Shown here: one piece after another, positions 27,456 through 36,682 of the stretch | Layout of the letters: every line of letters starts with the position of its first letter | Position numbering within the stretch: position 1 is the stretch's first letter | From: an uncultured Gammaproteobacteria bacterium | GTDB taxonomy: Bacteria > Pseudomonadota > Gammaproteobacteria > UBA6429 > Thiohalophilaceae | NCBI GenBank assembly: GCA_913064945.1 | Contig: CAJYAN010000008.1 | Location: 71,440-135,439 of the forward strand | Reading direction: 5' to 3' | DNA: 64,000 nt | The notes under the pieces: model-generated | What the model was told of the DNA's origin: nothing | Database searches by the model: none | What the model saw: only the letters and a program-made list of their open reading frames with translations | Translations under genes and position numbers: made by a program

Positions 27456-27866
27456 TTATGTCACGGGAGGTACAACCATAAAAAACACGCCCAATAGGAC
27501 GATAACGGCGATGACGATGGTCGCCGCACTAAACCACAGGACACGTTTTCGGTTGGCTTCAATACGCTGAATAAGCTGAGTGTTTTGATCTGCAAGTGTC
27601 TTAATGAGTTCCGTGGCAGCCAGCATTTGCTCGTGCAGATCGCCGACCTCTGCCTCCAGGGCCTGGATGCGCGCATCCAGTGCAATGCTAGTTTGAGACT
27701 CCGGGGATACAGCAACCTGATCACTTGACGTCAAATCTTCTGCTGAAGGAGACTGTTTACTAACAGTCTTCCATAGTTTTTTCGCCCCCTCTGCAACGGC
27801 GGGGGCATTACGAATCACATCAGTCCAGGGAACATTTTTAAGTATTACGAGCCAACCGATCGGCAT
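27456..27866 (-). CDS. small coiled-coil protein with C-terminal membrane anchor
   Basis: About 136 residues from ATG 27864-27866, chosen because AGGAG lies 8 bases before it. It begins MPIGWLVILKNVPWTDVI, has a Ser-rich middle, a coiled coil (about 60-105, ALEAEVGDLHEQMLAAT) and ends with a membrane helix (VLWFSAATIVIAVIVLLGVF). It resembles small conserved gammaproteobacterial proteins of unknown role. The anchor would leave the body in the cytosol. Confidence 0.72.
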   Translation of the reverse strand: MPIGWLVILKNVPWTDVIRNAPAVAEGAKKLWKTVSKQSPSAEDLTSSDQVAVSPESQTSIALDARIQALEAEVGDLHEQMLAATELIKTLADQNTQLIQRIEANRKRVLWFSAATIVIAVIVLLGVFFMVVPPVT

Positions 27867-28198
27867 ACAGACGTCTCCTGAAATTTTTGGTACCAAACAT
27901 CAGTTTAACACTTAAATTATTCTTTGTGCTTCGTCAATCAAGCATATCGGCAGCAAGTTTCCCGGTAGTAACACCGCTCCATTATTGCAACAAACAATGT
28001 GTGTCATTATGTTATCGTCGACGCAGGAAAACCGTTCACATGCATCACAGCCGGGCCTGTGAAATGGGTCATGAGAACTACCTTCGCTTCTCTGTTATAT
28101 ACTCCGGCATATTCATCTTGACGTGATTTTGATTGACAATAAATCTAAAGCGATGCGTTTTTGCCGTGACCTCGTGTGATCACGGTTCGCCTGAATAA

Positions 28199-28573
28199 TC
28201 AGGCCACCATGCATGCGTGGCCTGCCACAACTTGCAAGACATTATTCCTCTTAAGCCAGACACGGGTAAATCGAAAAGTGCCGTTAGAGGGAGTGCCTTT
28301 ATACAAACCTGAAATTTCCGCTTTAACAGAAATAATCGCAACATGGTCTAAGAGTTCATTTTTGAAATCGGATAAACTGATGTTGCTTATCTTGAAATCA
28401 CCATTATTATGGCCTTCAAGGTCGTCTGCCCTGGAGATCACCTGACCTAAGTGATTCGTAAAAATTAAATCTTCAGAAAGCAGCATATCGAGACTTCTGA
28501 CGTCTGATTGCAGCATTGCTACTCTGAGTTTTTCCTCAAATTCCATCAGTTCATTGACAGTAATTTTATTCAT
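28199..28573 (-). CDS. DUF4440 / SnoaL-like (NTF2 fold) protein
   Basis: A 124-residue protein with the NTF2-like pattern: an N-terminal helix pair (LMEFEEKLRVAMLQSDVRSL), the LLSEDLIFTNHLGQ strand and a C-terminal sheet ending in RVWLKRNNVLQVVAGHAC. DUF4440 proteins usually bind small ligands; many have no assigned reaction. It lies 47 bp downstream of a GNAT gene on the same strand and may share its transcript. Confidence 0.75.
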   Translation of the reverse strand: MNKITVNELMEFEEKLRVAMLQSDVRSLDMLLSEDLIFTNHLGQVISRADDLEGHNNGDFKISNISLSDFKNELLDHVAIISVKAEISGLYKGTPSNGTFRFTRVWLKRNNVLQVVAGHACMVA

Positions 28574-28620
28574 ATTAAGTCCATTTCTGATGTTAAACGA
28601 CTAACGTGTTTTCATTCCTT

Positions 28621-29097
28621 TTATTCAATGATGCGCTGTGCTATTTTTCTCATAGTGACAAGCGTCACTTTATCGCCACAAGCACCCACAAATTTTTCTG
28701 CTATTACTTCCTCAATAACCGTAAAGCCCAGACGCACAAAGATATCAACATTTCCCGTTTCTTTGATTGTACCAAGCACTATGTCGGCTTTACGATTATT
28801 ATTCGCTTCTTGAACAAGATATTGCACTATGGCGCCAGCCACGCCCCGCCTTCGATAATCAGGAGAGACAGCGAGACCACTCAGCTTAATGCTATCCGTA
28901 CCAATAAGGTATTGAGCTAAGCCGACAACTTTATCATTAATAGTGGCGACAACTTTAATTGAATTTACAGGCAGATTATCGTCTGCCATCGCCACAGGAC
29001 GATATATCGCCCGCAGTTCATTAGTTGCGGCAGTGAATATGGACTCCGCAATTTTTGCCTCTAACTCGTTTTGCTGCCTAACTTCGATCATTTTCAT
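28621..29097 (-). CDS. GNAT family N-acetyltransferase
   Basis: A 158-residue GNAT enzyme. The acetyl-CoA motif A reads LAVSPDYRRRGVAGAIVQY; motif B follows around residues 115-145 with LGFTVIEEVIAEKFVG. The acceptor is not predictable. It is first in a likely two-gene unit with the DUF4440 gene. Confidence 0.83.
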   Translation of the reverse strand: MKMIEVRQQNELEAKIAESIFTAATNELRAIYRPVAMADDNLPVNSIKVVATINDKVVGLAQYLIGTDSIKLSGLAVSPDYRRRGVAGAIVQYLVQEANNNRKADIVLGTIKETGNVDIFVRLGFTVIEEVIAEKFVGACGDKVTLVTMRKIAQRIIE

Positions 29098-29290
29098 TTT
29101 GTATAATCATTATACTCTTTAAATATCTACACAATAACGTCCATCGTTATAGCGTTCAGAATTGTGCGCTAAAACTGCGTGATAGACCATCATGCTTTAG
29201 CACAAGCAGGTTTCATTGTAAAAATGAGGAAAGACAAATCAATACACTGAAATAGCTGACTAAAAAAACAATACAGCCTGTCAGAAACGC

Positions 29291-31561
29291 TCACATTTCG
29301 ATACTGTCGGTCAACCTGAATTTAACCCAGGCAAGATGCCTTACCTGATCGTCAGTCGCATAATCATTCAGCAACAAGCGGACCGCCTGGCGTAACAGCT
29401 GCAACACCTGCTTCTGGCCTTCCAGACCAAATGTATCTACCACTCGATTCCAGTCTCTGTGTTCTAGCACCTTCTCCACCAAGAGCTTTTTCTGTACGGT
29501 AGACAGCTGGCCTTCGTGTGCATCACCTTGCATCAATGTCACAAGCTTAACCAATGGCCCGAGTGCCTCGACATATGTGCGACTGGCATAGGCAAATAGC
29601 ACCAGTTCCTGCCAGTCATCGTCTGTCAATTCCATGCTAATTACGTTTTTAGTATCTGACAGACGACTAACCAGCTTGCAGTCCAGTGCTGCCAATGGTT
29701 CCTGTAGATGATACGGCAAGGCATTCAGCATACGACGGCGCGCGGTCTTTGTCATTCTTTGCCCATTTTCACTGAGCGGATGCAATAACATCACCGAGTG
29801 ATCGCCACTGGCCGGGTGTCGGGTCATGCCAATACGGACCGGGATAAATTCATTTTGCTGCCAGAAGTCCAGTCCCTCTGCGGTGGCGGAGAAGCTGGTG
29901 CCAATGGCATCGACCTCGGTCTCACTCCTGATAATGTGTTGCAGTAACTGACTGCCAAGGCCCTGCCGCTGACACTGTGGGTGCACGGCGATACGTACGA
30001 TGCGGGCATAGCGATACGTGGCCGCATCCTGGATAGCACAGTGATAGGTCAAGGACTGGGCCAGCAAATGTCCGCTGGGACGGCGTCTGCCAAGATAAAC
30101 TTCATCAGAGAGCTTCTGGTCAAAGTCACCTTCATACATGACCCAGGCGGCGGCGAGAAGCTGTAAGCCATGGCTCAGACAGTATAGCGAAGCGGCTTCA
30201 GTATCGAGTAAATAGCGCAGGTCTTTGGGAGTGGTTCGGTAGTGGGCATTGATCAACAGGCCATAGACCTGATGGAGCAGGCGTTCATCGTTGAACAGCT
30301 CATAACTGCTGTAGTGCTGGATCGAGATATCACCATAAAGCCCTCCTTCGGGTTTCAATTGCTGCGTCTTAGTCTTCGGCTCAAGACAAAAGCCTGCATC
30401 AATAAATTCTGCTGTCAGTGATTTGTCTATACCAGACTCCATTAAGTGGTGACTACCGGGCATCTTGACGTAAGTTGAGGCAAGTGTATCTATATCAGCG
30501 TTCAACAAAAAGGTGGTGTTCAACCATGCTTCCAGCAAATCATCACTGGCCCAGCGTATCGGTTGTTGTAGTTGTAATTTTTTCCATTCAGGTCGTTGGA
30601 GATCCAGTATTTTACTAAACTTGTGCAGGAACCCCTTACCCGTACCTTCATAACCATGAATAGTGGTAGAGAAAACAAGCTGCGGGATCTGCTGTAACCA
30701 GTCGTTTAGTTTTGGTATCGGAATTGTAGCGGCCTCGTCCACCAGCAGGCGCTTAATATTCTGATATTCCGACTGCACCGCATCCGGCGGCAAAAAATTT
30801 AATTGCTGTTCTTGATAACATAACAGGCCACGACTAAATTCTGACTCTGGTAAAATCTGTTGCGCATGAAAGAAGACCTGGTTCACCGATTTGAGGCTGG
30901 GGCCAGTCAGGTGAACACTCTCCCCTGCGGCTAACCATTTTGCTGCTGCCTGTCCCAGAGCGGCGGATTTACCCCGACCGCGGTCTGACTGAATAACAAC
31001 CGTTGCCTTATCTTCTGCAAGACAAAATTGCACTAATGAATCGACCAGTGCATTTTGTTCATTTAAATAAAGTTCGCCAGAATTGTTTTGCCCTTCATAC
31101 CCCGGCAAAAGCGATTCTCTACTATCAAGTTTAGAAACCTTATTCTGCATCAACCAGTGGATCCCCGGCTTATGCAGGCTATGGATAAAGCGCTGATCAA
31201 AGTGACTGGCCGAGTTCCACAGGTCGCGGGTGAGCTGAAATACGAGCAGACCACCACCACGGATCATGCCGCTCATGGCGGTAAGGCGATTGGCATCAAA
31301 ACGTGGTGTGAGTGGAAAAATCAGCATATCCACTTCGCGACCCAGCTTGGCCGAAAAGTGCTGCTGCTGCGTTTGCCGCGCATCCCGGTCCTTGCCGACC
31401 CATTCAATATCACCCTCTACCCCAAGGTCGATGATAAGGCGGGAAGCGTCGTCACACCAGTCATGGTCACCAGACAACACGATAACCGCGCGTTGATTAC
31501 GCTGTCTCGCCTGTTGTCGAAGCGACTGAATCGACGCCCGTATTTGACGACCTGCCTGCAT
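29291..31561 (-). CDS. tmcA: tRNA(Met) cytidine acetyltransferase
   Basis: A 756-residue TmcA. It makes N4-acetylcytidine at the wobble position of elongator tRNA-Met using ATP and acetyl-CoA. An N-terminal DUF1726-like part is followed by a RecD-like helicase core with Walker A GRGKSAALG and LLVDEAATIPIP (Walker B). A GNAT domain follows (VRIAVHPQCQRQGLGSQLL, residues ~525-545). The C-terminal tRNA-binding part is present. Length is somewhat above the E. coli protein. Divergent from greB with an 87-bp gap. Confidence 0.93.
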   Translation of the reverse strand: MQAGRQIRASIQSLRQQARQRNQRAVIVLSGDHDWCDDASRLIIDLGVEGDIEWVGKDRDARQTQQQHFSAKLGREVDMLIFPLTPRFDANRLTAMSGMIRGGGLLVFQLTRDLWNSASHFDQRFIHSLHKPGIHWLMQNKVSKLDSRESLLPGYEGQNNSGELYLNEQNALVDSLVQFCLAEDKATVVIQSDRGRGKSAALGQAAAKWLAAGESVHLTGPSLKSVNQVFFHAQQILPESEFSRGLLCYQEQQLNFLPPDAVQSEYQNIKRLLVDEAATIPIPKLNDWLQQIPQLVFSTTIHGYEGTGKGFLHKFSKILDLQRPEWKKLQLQQPIRWASDDLLEAWLNTTFLLNADIDTLASTYVKMPGSHHLMESGIDKSLTAEFIDAGFCLEPKTKTQQLKPEGGLYGDISIQHYSSYELFNDERLLHQVYGLLINAHYRTTPKDLRYLLDTEAASLYCLSHGLQLLAAAWVMYEGDFDQKLSDEVYLGRRRPSGHLLAQSLTYHCAIQDAATYRYARIVRIAVHPQCQRQGLGSQLLQHIIRSETEVDAIGTSFSATAEGLDFWQQNEFIPVRIGMTRHPASGDHSVMLLHPLSENGQRMTKTARRRMLNALPYHLQEPLAALDCKLVSRLSDTKNVISMELTDDDWQELVLFAYASRTYVEALGPLVKLVTLMQGDAHEGQLSTVQKKLLVEKVLEHRDWNRVVDTFGLEGQKQVLQLLRQAVRLLLNDYATDDQVRHLAWVKFRLTDSIEM

Positions 31562-31648
31562 CTGATTTTCCGCTGCCCTGGATATAGTATGTTGCTATTG
31601 ACGAATTTCGATATACTATCACGATCTTAACCTGACTTAGATACCATC

Positions 31649-32149
31649 ATGGGCCGTTACCGACCACCTGCCGCCGCCAAATCACCGTATATTACCCGCC
31701 ATGGCTATGAGACCATGCAAGCGGAGATGAAGGCACTATGGAAACGACGTCAGCACGTCACCGAGGCCCTGTCCGCCGCTGCCGCCGAGGGTGACCGTTC
31801 CGAAAATGCCGAATACATCTATCGCAAGAAAGAGCTTCGCTCGATTGATTTTCGTATTCGTTATCTACAAAAGCGACTGCCAAACCTGACTGTGGTGGAT
31901 CAGCTACCGACCAATACTGTGCAGGTCTTTTTCGGCGCCTGGGTAACCCTCGAGGATGCACAGGGTAACGAGCATACCTATCGTATTGTCGGCCCGGATG
32001 AGTTTGACATGGAAAGGGAATATATTAGTATGGATTCACCCATGGCCAGGGCCCTGATGAAAAAGCGGCTTGACGATGATATTGTAGTACAGACCCCGGA
32101 CGGCAAGGTAGAGTACACCATCAACGACATACGCTATACTAAATCGTAA
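31649..32149 (+). CDS. greB: transcription elongation factor GreB
   Basis: A 166-residue Gre factor. The N-terminal coiled coil has the GreB-type ITRHGYETMQAEMKALW and AAAEGDRSENAEYIYRKKEL, with the acidic tip (GDRSENAEY) that reaches the polymerase active site. The C-terminal FKBP-like domain contains RIVGPDEFD and DSPMARALMKK. It rescues backtracked RNA polymerase by stimulating transcript cleavage. Length and the GRYRPP start favour GreB over GreA. Confidence 0.93.
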   Translation: MGRYRPPAAAKSPYITRHGYETMQAEMKALWKRRQHVTEALSAAAAEGDRSENAEYIYRKKELRSIDFRIRYLQKRLPNLTVVDQLPTNTVQVFFGAWVTLEDAQGNEHTYRIVGPDEFDMEREYISMDSPMARALMKKRLDDDIVVQTPDGKVEYTINDIRYTKS

Positions 32150-32289
32150 CAATACATTATGGTCATAACCGCAACTATCATGACCTTTAGGTATGGCATC
32201 TTAGAAAAAATATTAAGCTCTGGATCCCAGGCTCTCTATTCATAGCCGGGATAATAATTTTTTAATCACAGGAATAACAAACAACCTTT

Positions 32290-32847
32290 ATGACACAACC
32301 ACCAACGCAACCTCCGGTCATATCGACCGTTACCATCAGTCAGTCCGTCGCTATTTTGATTGATGGCAATAATATCGAACGCAGCATTCATTCCGAAGCA
32401 GACGATACCCACACCATGCTGAATTTTGATACGTTAATACCGAAACTACTGGTCAATCGTGGTCTGAATCGTCTGATCTATTTTCGTGAAGGCAAACAGA
32501 TTTCTTCAAAATTAACGGAACGTCTGCACAGTAATTATCATGGCTCCGTCATCCCCTGCCATAAAAGTGCTGACATCCCGCTTTCCATCAAGGCGACACA
32601 GCTTGCCAGTAAGGTCGATACTATAATTATTATGTCCGGCGACTCGGACTATGTAGAGCTCGTCAGTCATCTCAAGGCCGAAGGTGTACGCGTTGAAATT
32701 GCCGCCGTGCAAAGCACGACCTCGCACCTATTGATCGAAGAGGCCGATTATTTTCACGCTATTACCAGAGAAGACTGGTTTACGTTGCCACCCAAAAAGA
32801 CGGCGAAGAAGAAATTTTCAAAGCGTCCGCAGGAACAGGATAAATAA
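32290..32847 (+). CDS. NYN domain (LabA-like PIN) protein
   Basis: A 185-residue protein with a NYN/LabA domain: SVAILIDGNNIERSI (first Asp cluster), IIIMSGDSDYVELVSHLKAEG (second Asp pair) and EADYFHAITRED. These Asp residues form the metal site of PIN-like nucleases, so RNA cleavage is possible. The tail is short and basic (KKTAKKKFSKRPQEQDK). It stands alone, with a repeat region immediately downstream. Confidence 0.86.
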   Translation: MTQPPTQPPVISTVTISQSVAILIDGNNIERSIHSEADDTHTMLNFDTLIPKLLVNRGLNRLIYFREGKQISSKLTERLHSNYHGSVIPCHKSADIPLSIKATQLASKVDTIIIMSGDSDYVELVSHLKAEGVRVEIAAVQSTTSHLLIEEADYFHAITREDWFTLPPKKTAKKKFSKRPQEQDK

Positions 32848-32851
32848 TTTA

Positions 32852-33010
32852 TTCCCCTCAGCCCCGCCTTCAAGAGGAGGGCGTTAAACCGATCTCATCC
32901 AGAGTAATCACTTTTCTACCCTTGGGAGAGAGAGTTAAAGCAATCTCCTTCAAAATAATGACCTTCTCCCCTTGAGGGAGAAGGCAGCGAGTTTACGAGC
33001 AGGATGAGGG
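32852..33010. repeat. palindromic flanking repeat, left copy
   Basis: About 160 bp bounded by CCCCTCA on the left and TGAGGGG on the right. Internal phrases are GTTAAACC, AGAGTAATCAC, TTCTCCCCTTGAGGGAGAA and GGCAGCGAGTTTACGAGC. The same phrases in the same order recur at 33390-33512. This copy has an internal partial duplication that makes it longer. Confidence 0.8.
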
Positions 33011-33056
33011 GTATATAATATCTGTATCGCTACAAGATTATCTAAAGGAATTTAAA

Positions 33057-33383
33057 ATGAAATCCCGCGCAAAGGAACTGCGTCAACGGCAAACTGATGT
33101 AGAATTTCTATTATGGCCACGCCTCAAAAACCGTCAGCTCAACGGTAATAAATTTCGCCGTCAACATATCATAAAACCCTATATTGTCGATTTTATATGT
33201 CTGGAAAAGAATCTCATTATTGAACTTGATGGCGGTCAACACAGTACACAAATAAACTATGATCAACAACGTACTCAACATTTGCAGCAACGTGGTTATC
33301 GTGTTATTCGGTTCTGGAATAATGATGTAATGATTAATATGGAAGGTGTACTAAGTGAAATATTACGTTTTTTAGTTATTTAA
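33057..33383 (+). CDS. DUF559 (Vsr-like) endonuclease-domain protein
   Basis: A 108-residue DUF559 protein, full length for the family. It shows LRQRQTDVEFLLWPRLKNRQ, NKFRRQHIIKPYIVDFICLE, LIIELDGGQHSTQ and GYRVIRFWNNDVM, the core of the PD-(D/E)XK fold related to the Vsr mismatch endonuclease. Asp in YIVDF and Glu/Asp in IIELDGGQH are likely active-site residues. It is bracketed by two related palindromic repeats and has its own TAAAGGAA ribosome binding site. Nuclease activity is not proven for the family. Confidence 0.88.
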   Translation: MKSRAKELRQRQTDVEFLLWPRLKNRQLNGNKFRRQHIIKPYIVDFICLEKNLIIELDGGQHSTQINYDQQRTQHLQQRGYRVIRFWNNDVMINMEGVLSEILRFLVI

Positions 33384-33389
33384 TTGATA

Positions 33390-33512
33390 TTATCTCCCCT
33401 CACCCCAGCCCTCTCCCTCAAGGGGAGAGGGAGTTAAACCACGCTTATTTGAGAGTAATCACCTTCTCCCCTTGGTGGGAGAAGGCAGCGAGTTTACGAG
33501 CCGGTTGAGGGG
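33390..33512. repeat. palindromic flanking repeat, right copy
   Basis: About 123 bp bounded by CCCCTCA and TTGAGGGGG. It contains CTCTCCCTCAAGGGGAGAG and CCTTCTCCCCTTGGTGGGAGAAGG palindromes and shares GGCAGCGAGTTTACGAGC and GAGAGTAATCAC with the left copy in the same orientation. Confidence 0.8.
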
Positions 33513-33581
33513 GATCGATTAAAATAAATACAGCGCGAATAGAACAAGGTGGGTGTGCCAGGACTAGCAACAACCAACAAC

Positions 33582-33968
33582 TTAATTTTTACCCCCCGGC
33601 AGATCCTCAAACAACGATCTTAACTTTTCTAATGGGTCGTCACTTTTCGCTGTTTTGTCAGACACACTATCCTCACCAAACAGCGCTGCCAGTTTTTCCC
33701 TGGCCTGGCGTTCCTTGTCGGCCTCTTTGGCGACAAAGGCCTGCGTGCTGGGAATGAAGTACTGGCAGAAATTGGCGATATCCACTTCACGGGCCGGTTC
33801 GGCCAGGTCATGGTCACACTTGCCAAGGATGGTGGGCTTGTAAAACCGACAAAATCGGCAAACGTGCAGGTCGGCTTCACAGGCCGCACATTGCTCCAGG
33901 CGCGGCAGGGGTTTGGGTAATTCCCCCAGGTCATGTCCACAACGCCAACATTTGAATTTCGCTGCCAT
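33582..33968 (-). CDS. zinc-ribbon Cys-rich small protein
   Basis: About 128 residues from ATG 33966-33968, chosen because AGGG lies about 9 bases upstream. Cys pairs suggest zinc binding: CWRCG near residue 7, CAACEADLHVCRFC around 28-42, then CDHD and NFCQYF. The C-terminal 50 residues are charged and helical. It resembles conserved gammaproteobacterial zinc-ribbon proteins of unknown function. It diverges from the glycosyltransferase operon, whose start is 82 bp away. Confidence 0.72.
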   Translation of the reverse strand: MAAKFKCWRCGHDLGELPKPLPRLEQCAACEADLHVCRFCRFYKPTILGKCDHDLAEPAREVDIANFCQYFIPSTQAFVAKEADKERQAREKLAALFGEDSVSDKTAKSDDPLEKLRSLFEDLPGGKN

Positions 33969-34049
33969 GGTCATACACCCTGTATTGAACGGCTGCTTAC
34001 TATATAATAGCCTATTCAAAAATCGAATAGCCCTATTTTATCAGCAAAC

Positions 34050-34880
34050 ATGTACATCAGCGTCATTATCCCCACCTATAACCGGGCTCATACCCTGCCC
34101 CGCGCCCTGGATAGTGTGCTGGCACAGACACGCCCGGCGGATGAGATTTTGGTCATTGATGATGGCTCGACGGATAATAGCCGCGAATTGCTCGACCAAA
34201 ACTACCCACAAGTGCGTTATCTCTACCAGGATAATGCCGGGGTCAGCGCGGCGCGCAATCGGGGGATTCAACACGCTAACGGCGACTGGCTTGCCCTGCT
34301 GGACTCTGACGATGAATGGTTACCAGAAAAACTGGCCCGACAGTGTGCCGCTATCGACGCACAGCCGGACTATCAGCTCTGTCATTGTGATGAGATCTGG
34401 ATTCGCAATGGTCGGCGCGTCAACCCGATGAAAAAACACGCCAAGGCTGGCGGCTGGATCTTTAGCCACTGCCTGCCGCTGTGTGCCATCTCACCCTCGG
34501 CGGTCATGATTCGCAAGGACCTGGTGGAACAACTCGGCTTGTTTGATGAGAGTCTGCCGGCCTGCGAGGACTATGACCTGTGGTTAAAGGTCTGTGCCCG
34601 ACAACCGGTGTTGTATCTCGATGAACCATTATTAAATAAGTATGGCGGCCATGACGACCAGTTATCACAACAGTACTGGGGCATGGACCGGTTCCGTATC
34701 CAGGCGCTGGACAATGCCATTGAAACGATTCCCTTAAAAGATGAAGATCGCCAGGCTGCCATCAGGACATTAATCGACAAAACGCGAATTTTTATTAACG
34801 GTGCTATCAAGCGGCAACGACAGGATGATCTCGAACCTTACCAGGCACTTTTAAATAAGTATGGGGCTCGGCATGATTAA
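34050..34880 (+). CDS. family 2 glycosyltransferase
   Basis: A 276-residue GT2 enzyme: VIIPTYNRAHTLPRALDSVL, VIDDGSTDNS, AARNRGIQHANGDWLALLDSDDEW (the DxD-type metal site) and ACEDYDLWLKV. Donor and acceptor are unknown. It is first in a four-gene unit; its last codons overlap the next gene by 8 bp. Its presence beside a radical SAM photolesion-type gene is unexplained. Confidence 0.88.
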   Translation: MYISVIIPTYNRAHTLPRALDSVLAQTRPADEILVIDDGSTDNSRELLDQNYPQVRYLYQDNAGVSAARNRGIQHANGDWLALLDSDDEWLPEKLARQCAAIDAQPDYQLCHCDEIWIRNGRRVNPMKKHAKAGGWIFSHCLPLCAISPSAVMIRKDLVEQLGLFDESLPACEDYDLWLKVCARQPVLYLDEPLLNKYGGHDDQLSQQYWGMDRFRIQALDNAIETIPLKDEDRQAAIRTLIDKTRIFINGAIKRQRQDDLEPYQALLNKYGARHD

Positions 34881-35673
34881 TATTATCGTCGCGCTCGACT
34901 GTGAGGCTAAACCTTTGATTACGCATTTTGACTTACAGCGCCAGCAGCGACACGCCTATCCCTTGTATCATTCGGCCAATATGCAACTCATTGTCAGCGG
35001 TGTCGGCATGCTCAATGCCGCGACAGCGACGGGTTATCTTGCTGGATTAAGTAACGACTCTGCTGCCTGGCTGAATATTGGTATCGCCGGACATCAGACA
35101 CATACCCTTGGTGAACTTTACCTGGCACACAAAATTTCGAATCAGCAAACTGAACAAAGCTGGTATCCCGGCTTTACCTTTAAATGCAAAATACCTACCG
35201 CCGGGCTGACGAGCTTTGCTGAACCGGTTACGGATTATCACGATGACCTGTTACACGACATGGAGGCCGCAGGTTTTTACCAGGCCGCCAGCCGTTTTAA
35301 CAGCGCCGAGTTTATCCACTGCCTCAAGATTGTCTCCGACAATGCCGAGCGCGGCACACACAACATTAACAAACACATGGTCACTGAGCTTATTACTACA
35401 AAGCTGGAAACTATCGTGGAATTTACCAATGCACTCGCCGCACAATTAGCTCGCTGGAATGAAATCACCGCCACACCGGGCATCTATGCCGAACTGCTGC
35501 AACGTTGGCACTTTTCGACTTACCAGCAACACCAGCTAAAGCAACTCGTCAAACGCTGGTCCACGCTTCATCCGGGGCAGGAACTTGTAATCGCCAAACT
35601 TCCTTCCCTCCGAAACAGTCGTGACGTATTACACTACCTGCAAAAATCACTCGATATTGTAGTCGAGGCCTAG
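34873..35673 (+). CDS. nucleoside phosphorylase-like protein
   Basis: About 266 residues from ATG 34873. The N-terminal half has the phosphorylase/nucleosidase superfamily pattern (INIIVALDCEAKPLI, MQLIVSGVGMLNAATATGYL, WLNIGIAGHQTHTLGE). The C-terminal half (about 170-266) is helical and diverged. It may cleave a nucleoside or bind one; the catalytic Asp region is not obvious. It overlaps the glycosyltransferase and ends 1 bp before the radical SAM gene, so the coupling is tight. Confidence 0.78.
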   Translation: MINIIVALDCEAKPLITHFDLQRQQRHAYPLYHSANMQLIVSGVGMLNAATATGYLAGLSNDSAAWLNIGIAGHQTHTLGELYLAHKISNQQTEQSWYPGFTFKCKIPTAGLTSFAEPVTDYHDDLLHDMEAAGFYQAASRFNSAEFIHCLKIVSDNAERGTHNINKHMVTELITTKLETIVEFTNALAAQLARWNEITATPGIYAELLQRWHFSTYQQHQLKQLVKRWSTLHPGQELVIAKLPSLRNSRDVLHYLQKSLDIVVEA

Positions 35674-35674
35674 C

Positions 35675-36682
35675 ATGCAGTTTATATATGCTGAAGAGGC
35701 CATTCTCGACGACCCACATACGCGGGCACTTGTAAAGCGTTTTGAGAAATCAACCCTGATTCCGATCAAACACTATGGCGAGGTCTTTAACCGTAAGGGA
35801 CAGAACTTCCGTCTGCAAAAGCAGCAGCCAGGCTTGATCCTGGCGAAAAAGCATAATGAACTGGTGCTACCTGCCCCGGAGGGTTATGGCATCGGTGGTA
35901 AACACAATTATTATTTCTCACACATGCTCAATTGCGTCTATGACTGTCGCTACTGCTTTCTACAGGGGATGTACCGCTCCGCCAACTATGTCATTTTCGT
36001 GAACTTCACCGATTTTAAACAGGCCATTCTCGATACGGCGAACAGCCACGTTGGCGAAGAGACCTGGTTTTATTCCGGTTATGATTGCGATAGTCTCGCC
36101 TATGAACCGATGACCGGTTTTGCACAGACTTTTCTGCCAGTGTTTGATGGCCATCCCAATGCCTGGCTGGAACTACGTACCAAGAGCACGCAGATCCGCA
36201 ATTTACTGCAACACAAGGTACTTCCGAATGTGGTCGTGGCCTATAGCTTTACGCCAGAGGAGATATCGCAACGTCTTGAAGAAGGTGTCCCCTCCGTCGA
36301 TAAACGCATCGAGGCCATGGTCAAGTTACAGAACAAGGGCTGGAAACTGGGGCTGCGCTTTGACCCGATGATCTATCACCCGGACTATCAACAACAATAC
36401 AGCGATCTTTTTACGAACATATTTGCCAGAATTGATCCGGGCAGTGTGCATTCGGTCAGCCTGGGGGCCTTTCGTATTCCGAAAGGCTTTTATCAAAATG
36501 TCGCTAACCTCTATCCAGACAATACCCTGTTTGCCCATAACATGGAGAACACCGCCGGCATGATGAGTTATCCACTCACCCTGGAACGCGAAATGCTGGA
36601 TTATTGTCATGAGCAATTGCTTGCGTACATCCCCGAGAGTATATTTTTCTCCTGCACCCCACCAGGGAAAGAGGCTTTATGA
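35675..36682 (+). CDS. spore photoproduct lyase-like radical SAM protein
   Basis: A 335-residue radical SAM protein. The cluster motif CX3CX2C is Cys87, Cys91, Cys94 (NCVYDCRYCFLQG). A Cys at 138 in SGYDCDSLAYEP is placed like the hydrogen-donor Cys of Bacillus SplB (from memory, not aligned). GLRFDPMIYHP and SVHSVSLGAFRIP are typical of the SPL family in non-sporulating bacteria. Bona fide SPL reverses the thymine spore photoproduct; this host makes no spores, so the substrate is open. It overlaps the SDR gene by 4 bp. Confidence 0.85.
   Translation: MQFIYAEEAILDDPHTRALVKRFEKSTLIPIKHYGEVFNRKGQNFRLQKQQPGLILAKKHNELVLPAPEGYGIGGKHNYYFSHMLNCVYDCRYCFLQGMYRSANYVIFVNFTDFKQAILDTANSHVGEETWFYSGYDCDSLAYEPMTGFAQTFLPVFDGHPNAWLELRTKSTQIRNLLQHKVLPNVVVAYSFTPEEISQRLEEGVPSVDKRIEAMVKLQNKGWKLGLRFDPMIYHPDYQQQYSDLFTNIFARIDPGSVHSVSLGAFRIPKGFYQNVANLYPDNTLFAHNMENTAGMMSYPLTLEREMLDYCHEQLLAYIPESIFFSCTPPGKEAL

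Noticed and set aside
27248..27481. Plus-strand frame at the 3' end of rlmI
   Set aside because: It lies in another frame of rlmI and shows no independent coding signs.
32852..33512. Repeats around the DUF559 gene as a CRISPR array
   Set aside because: There are only two long, imperfect copies with a gene between them. No short regular repeats and spacers are present.
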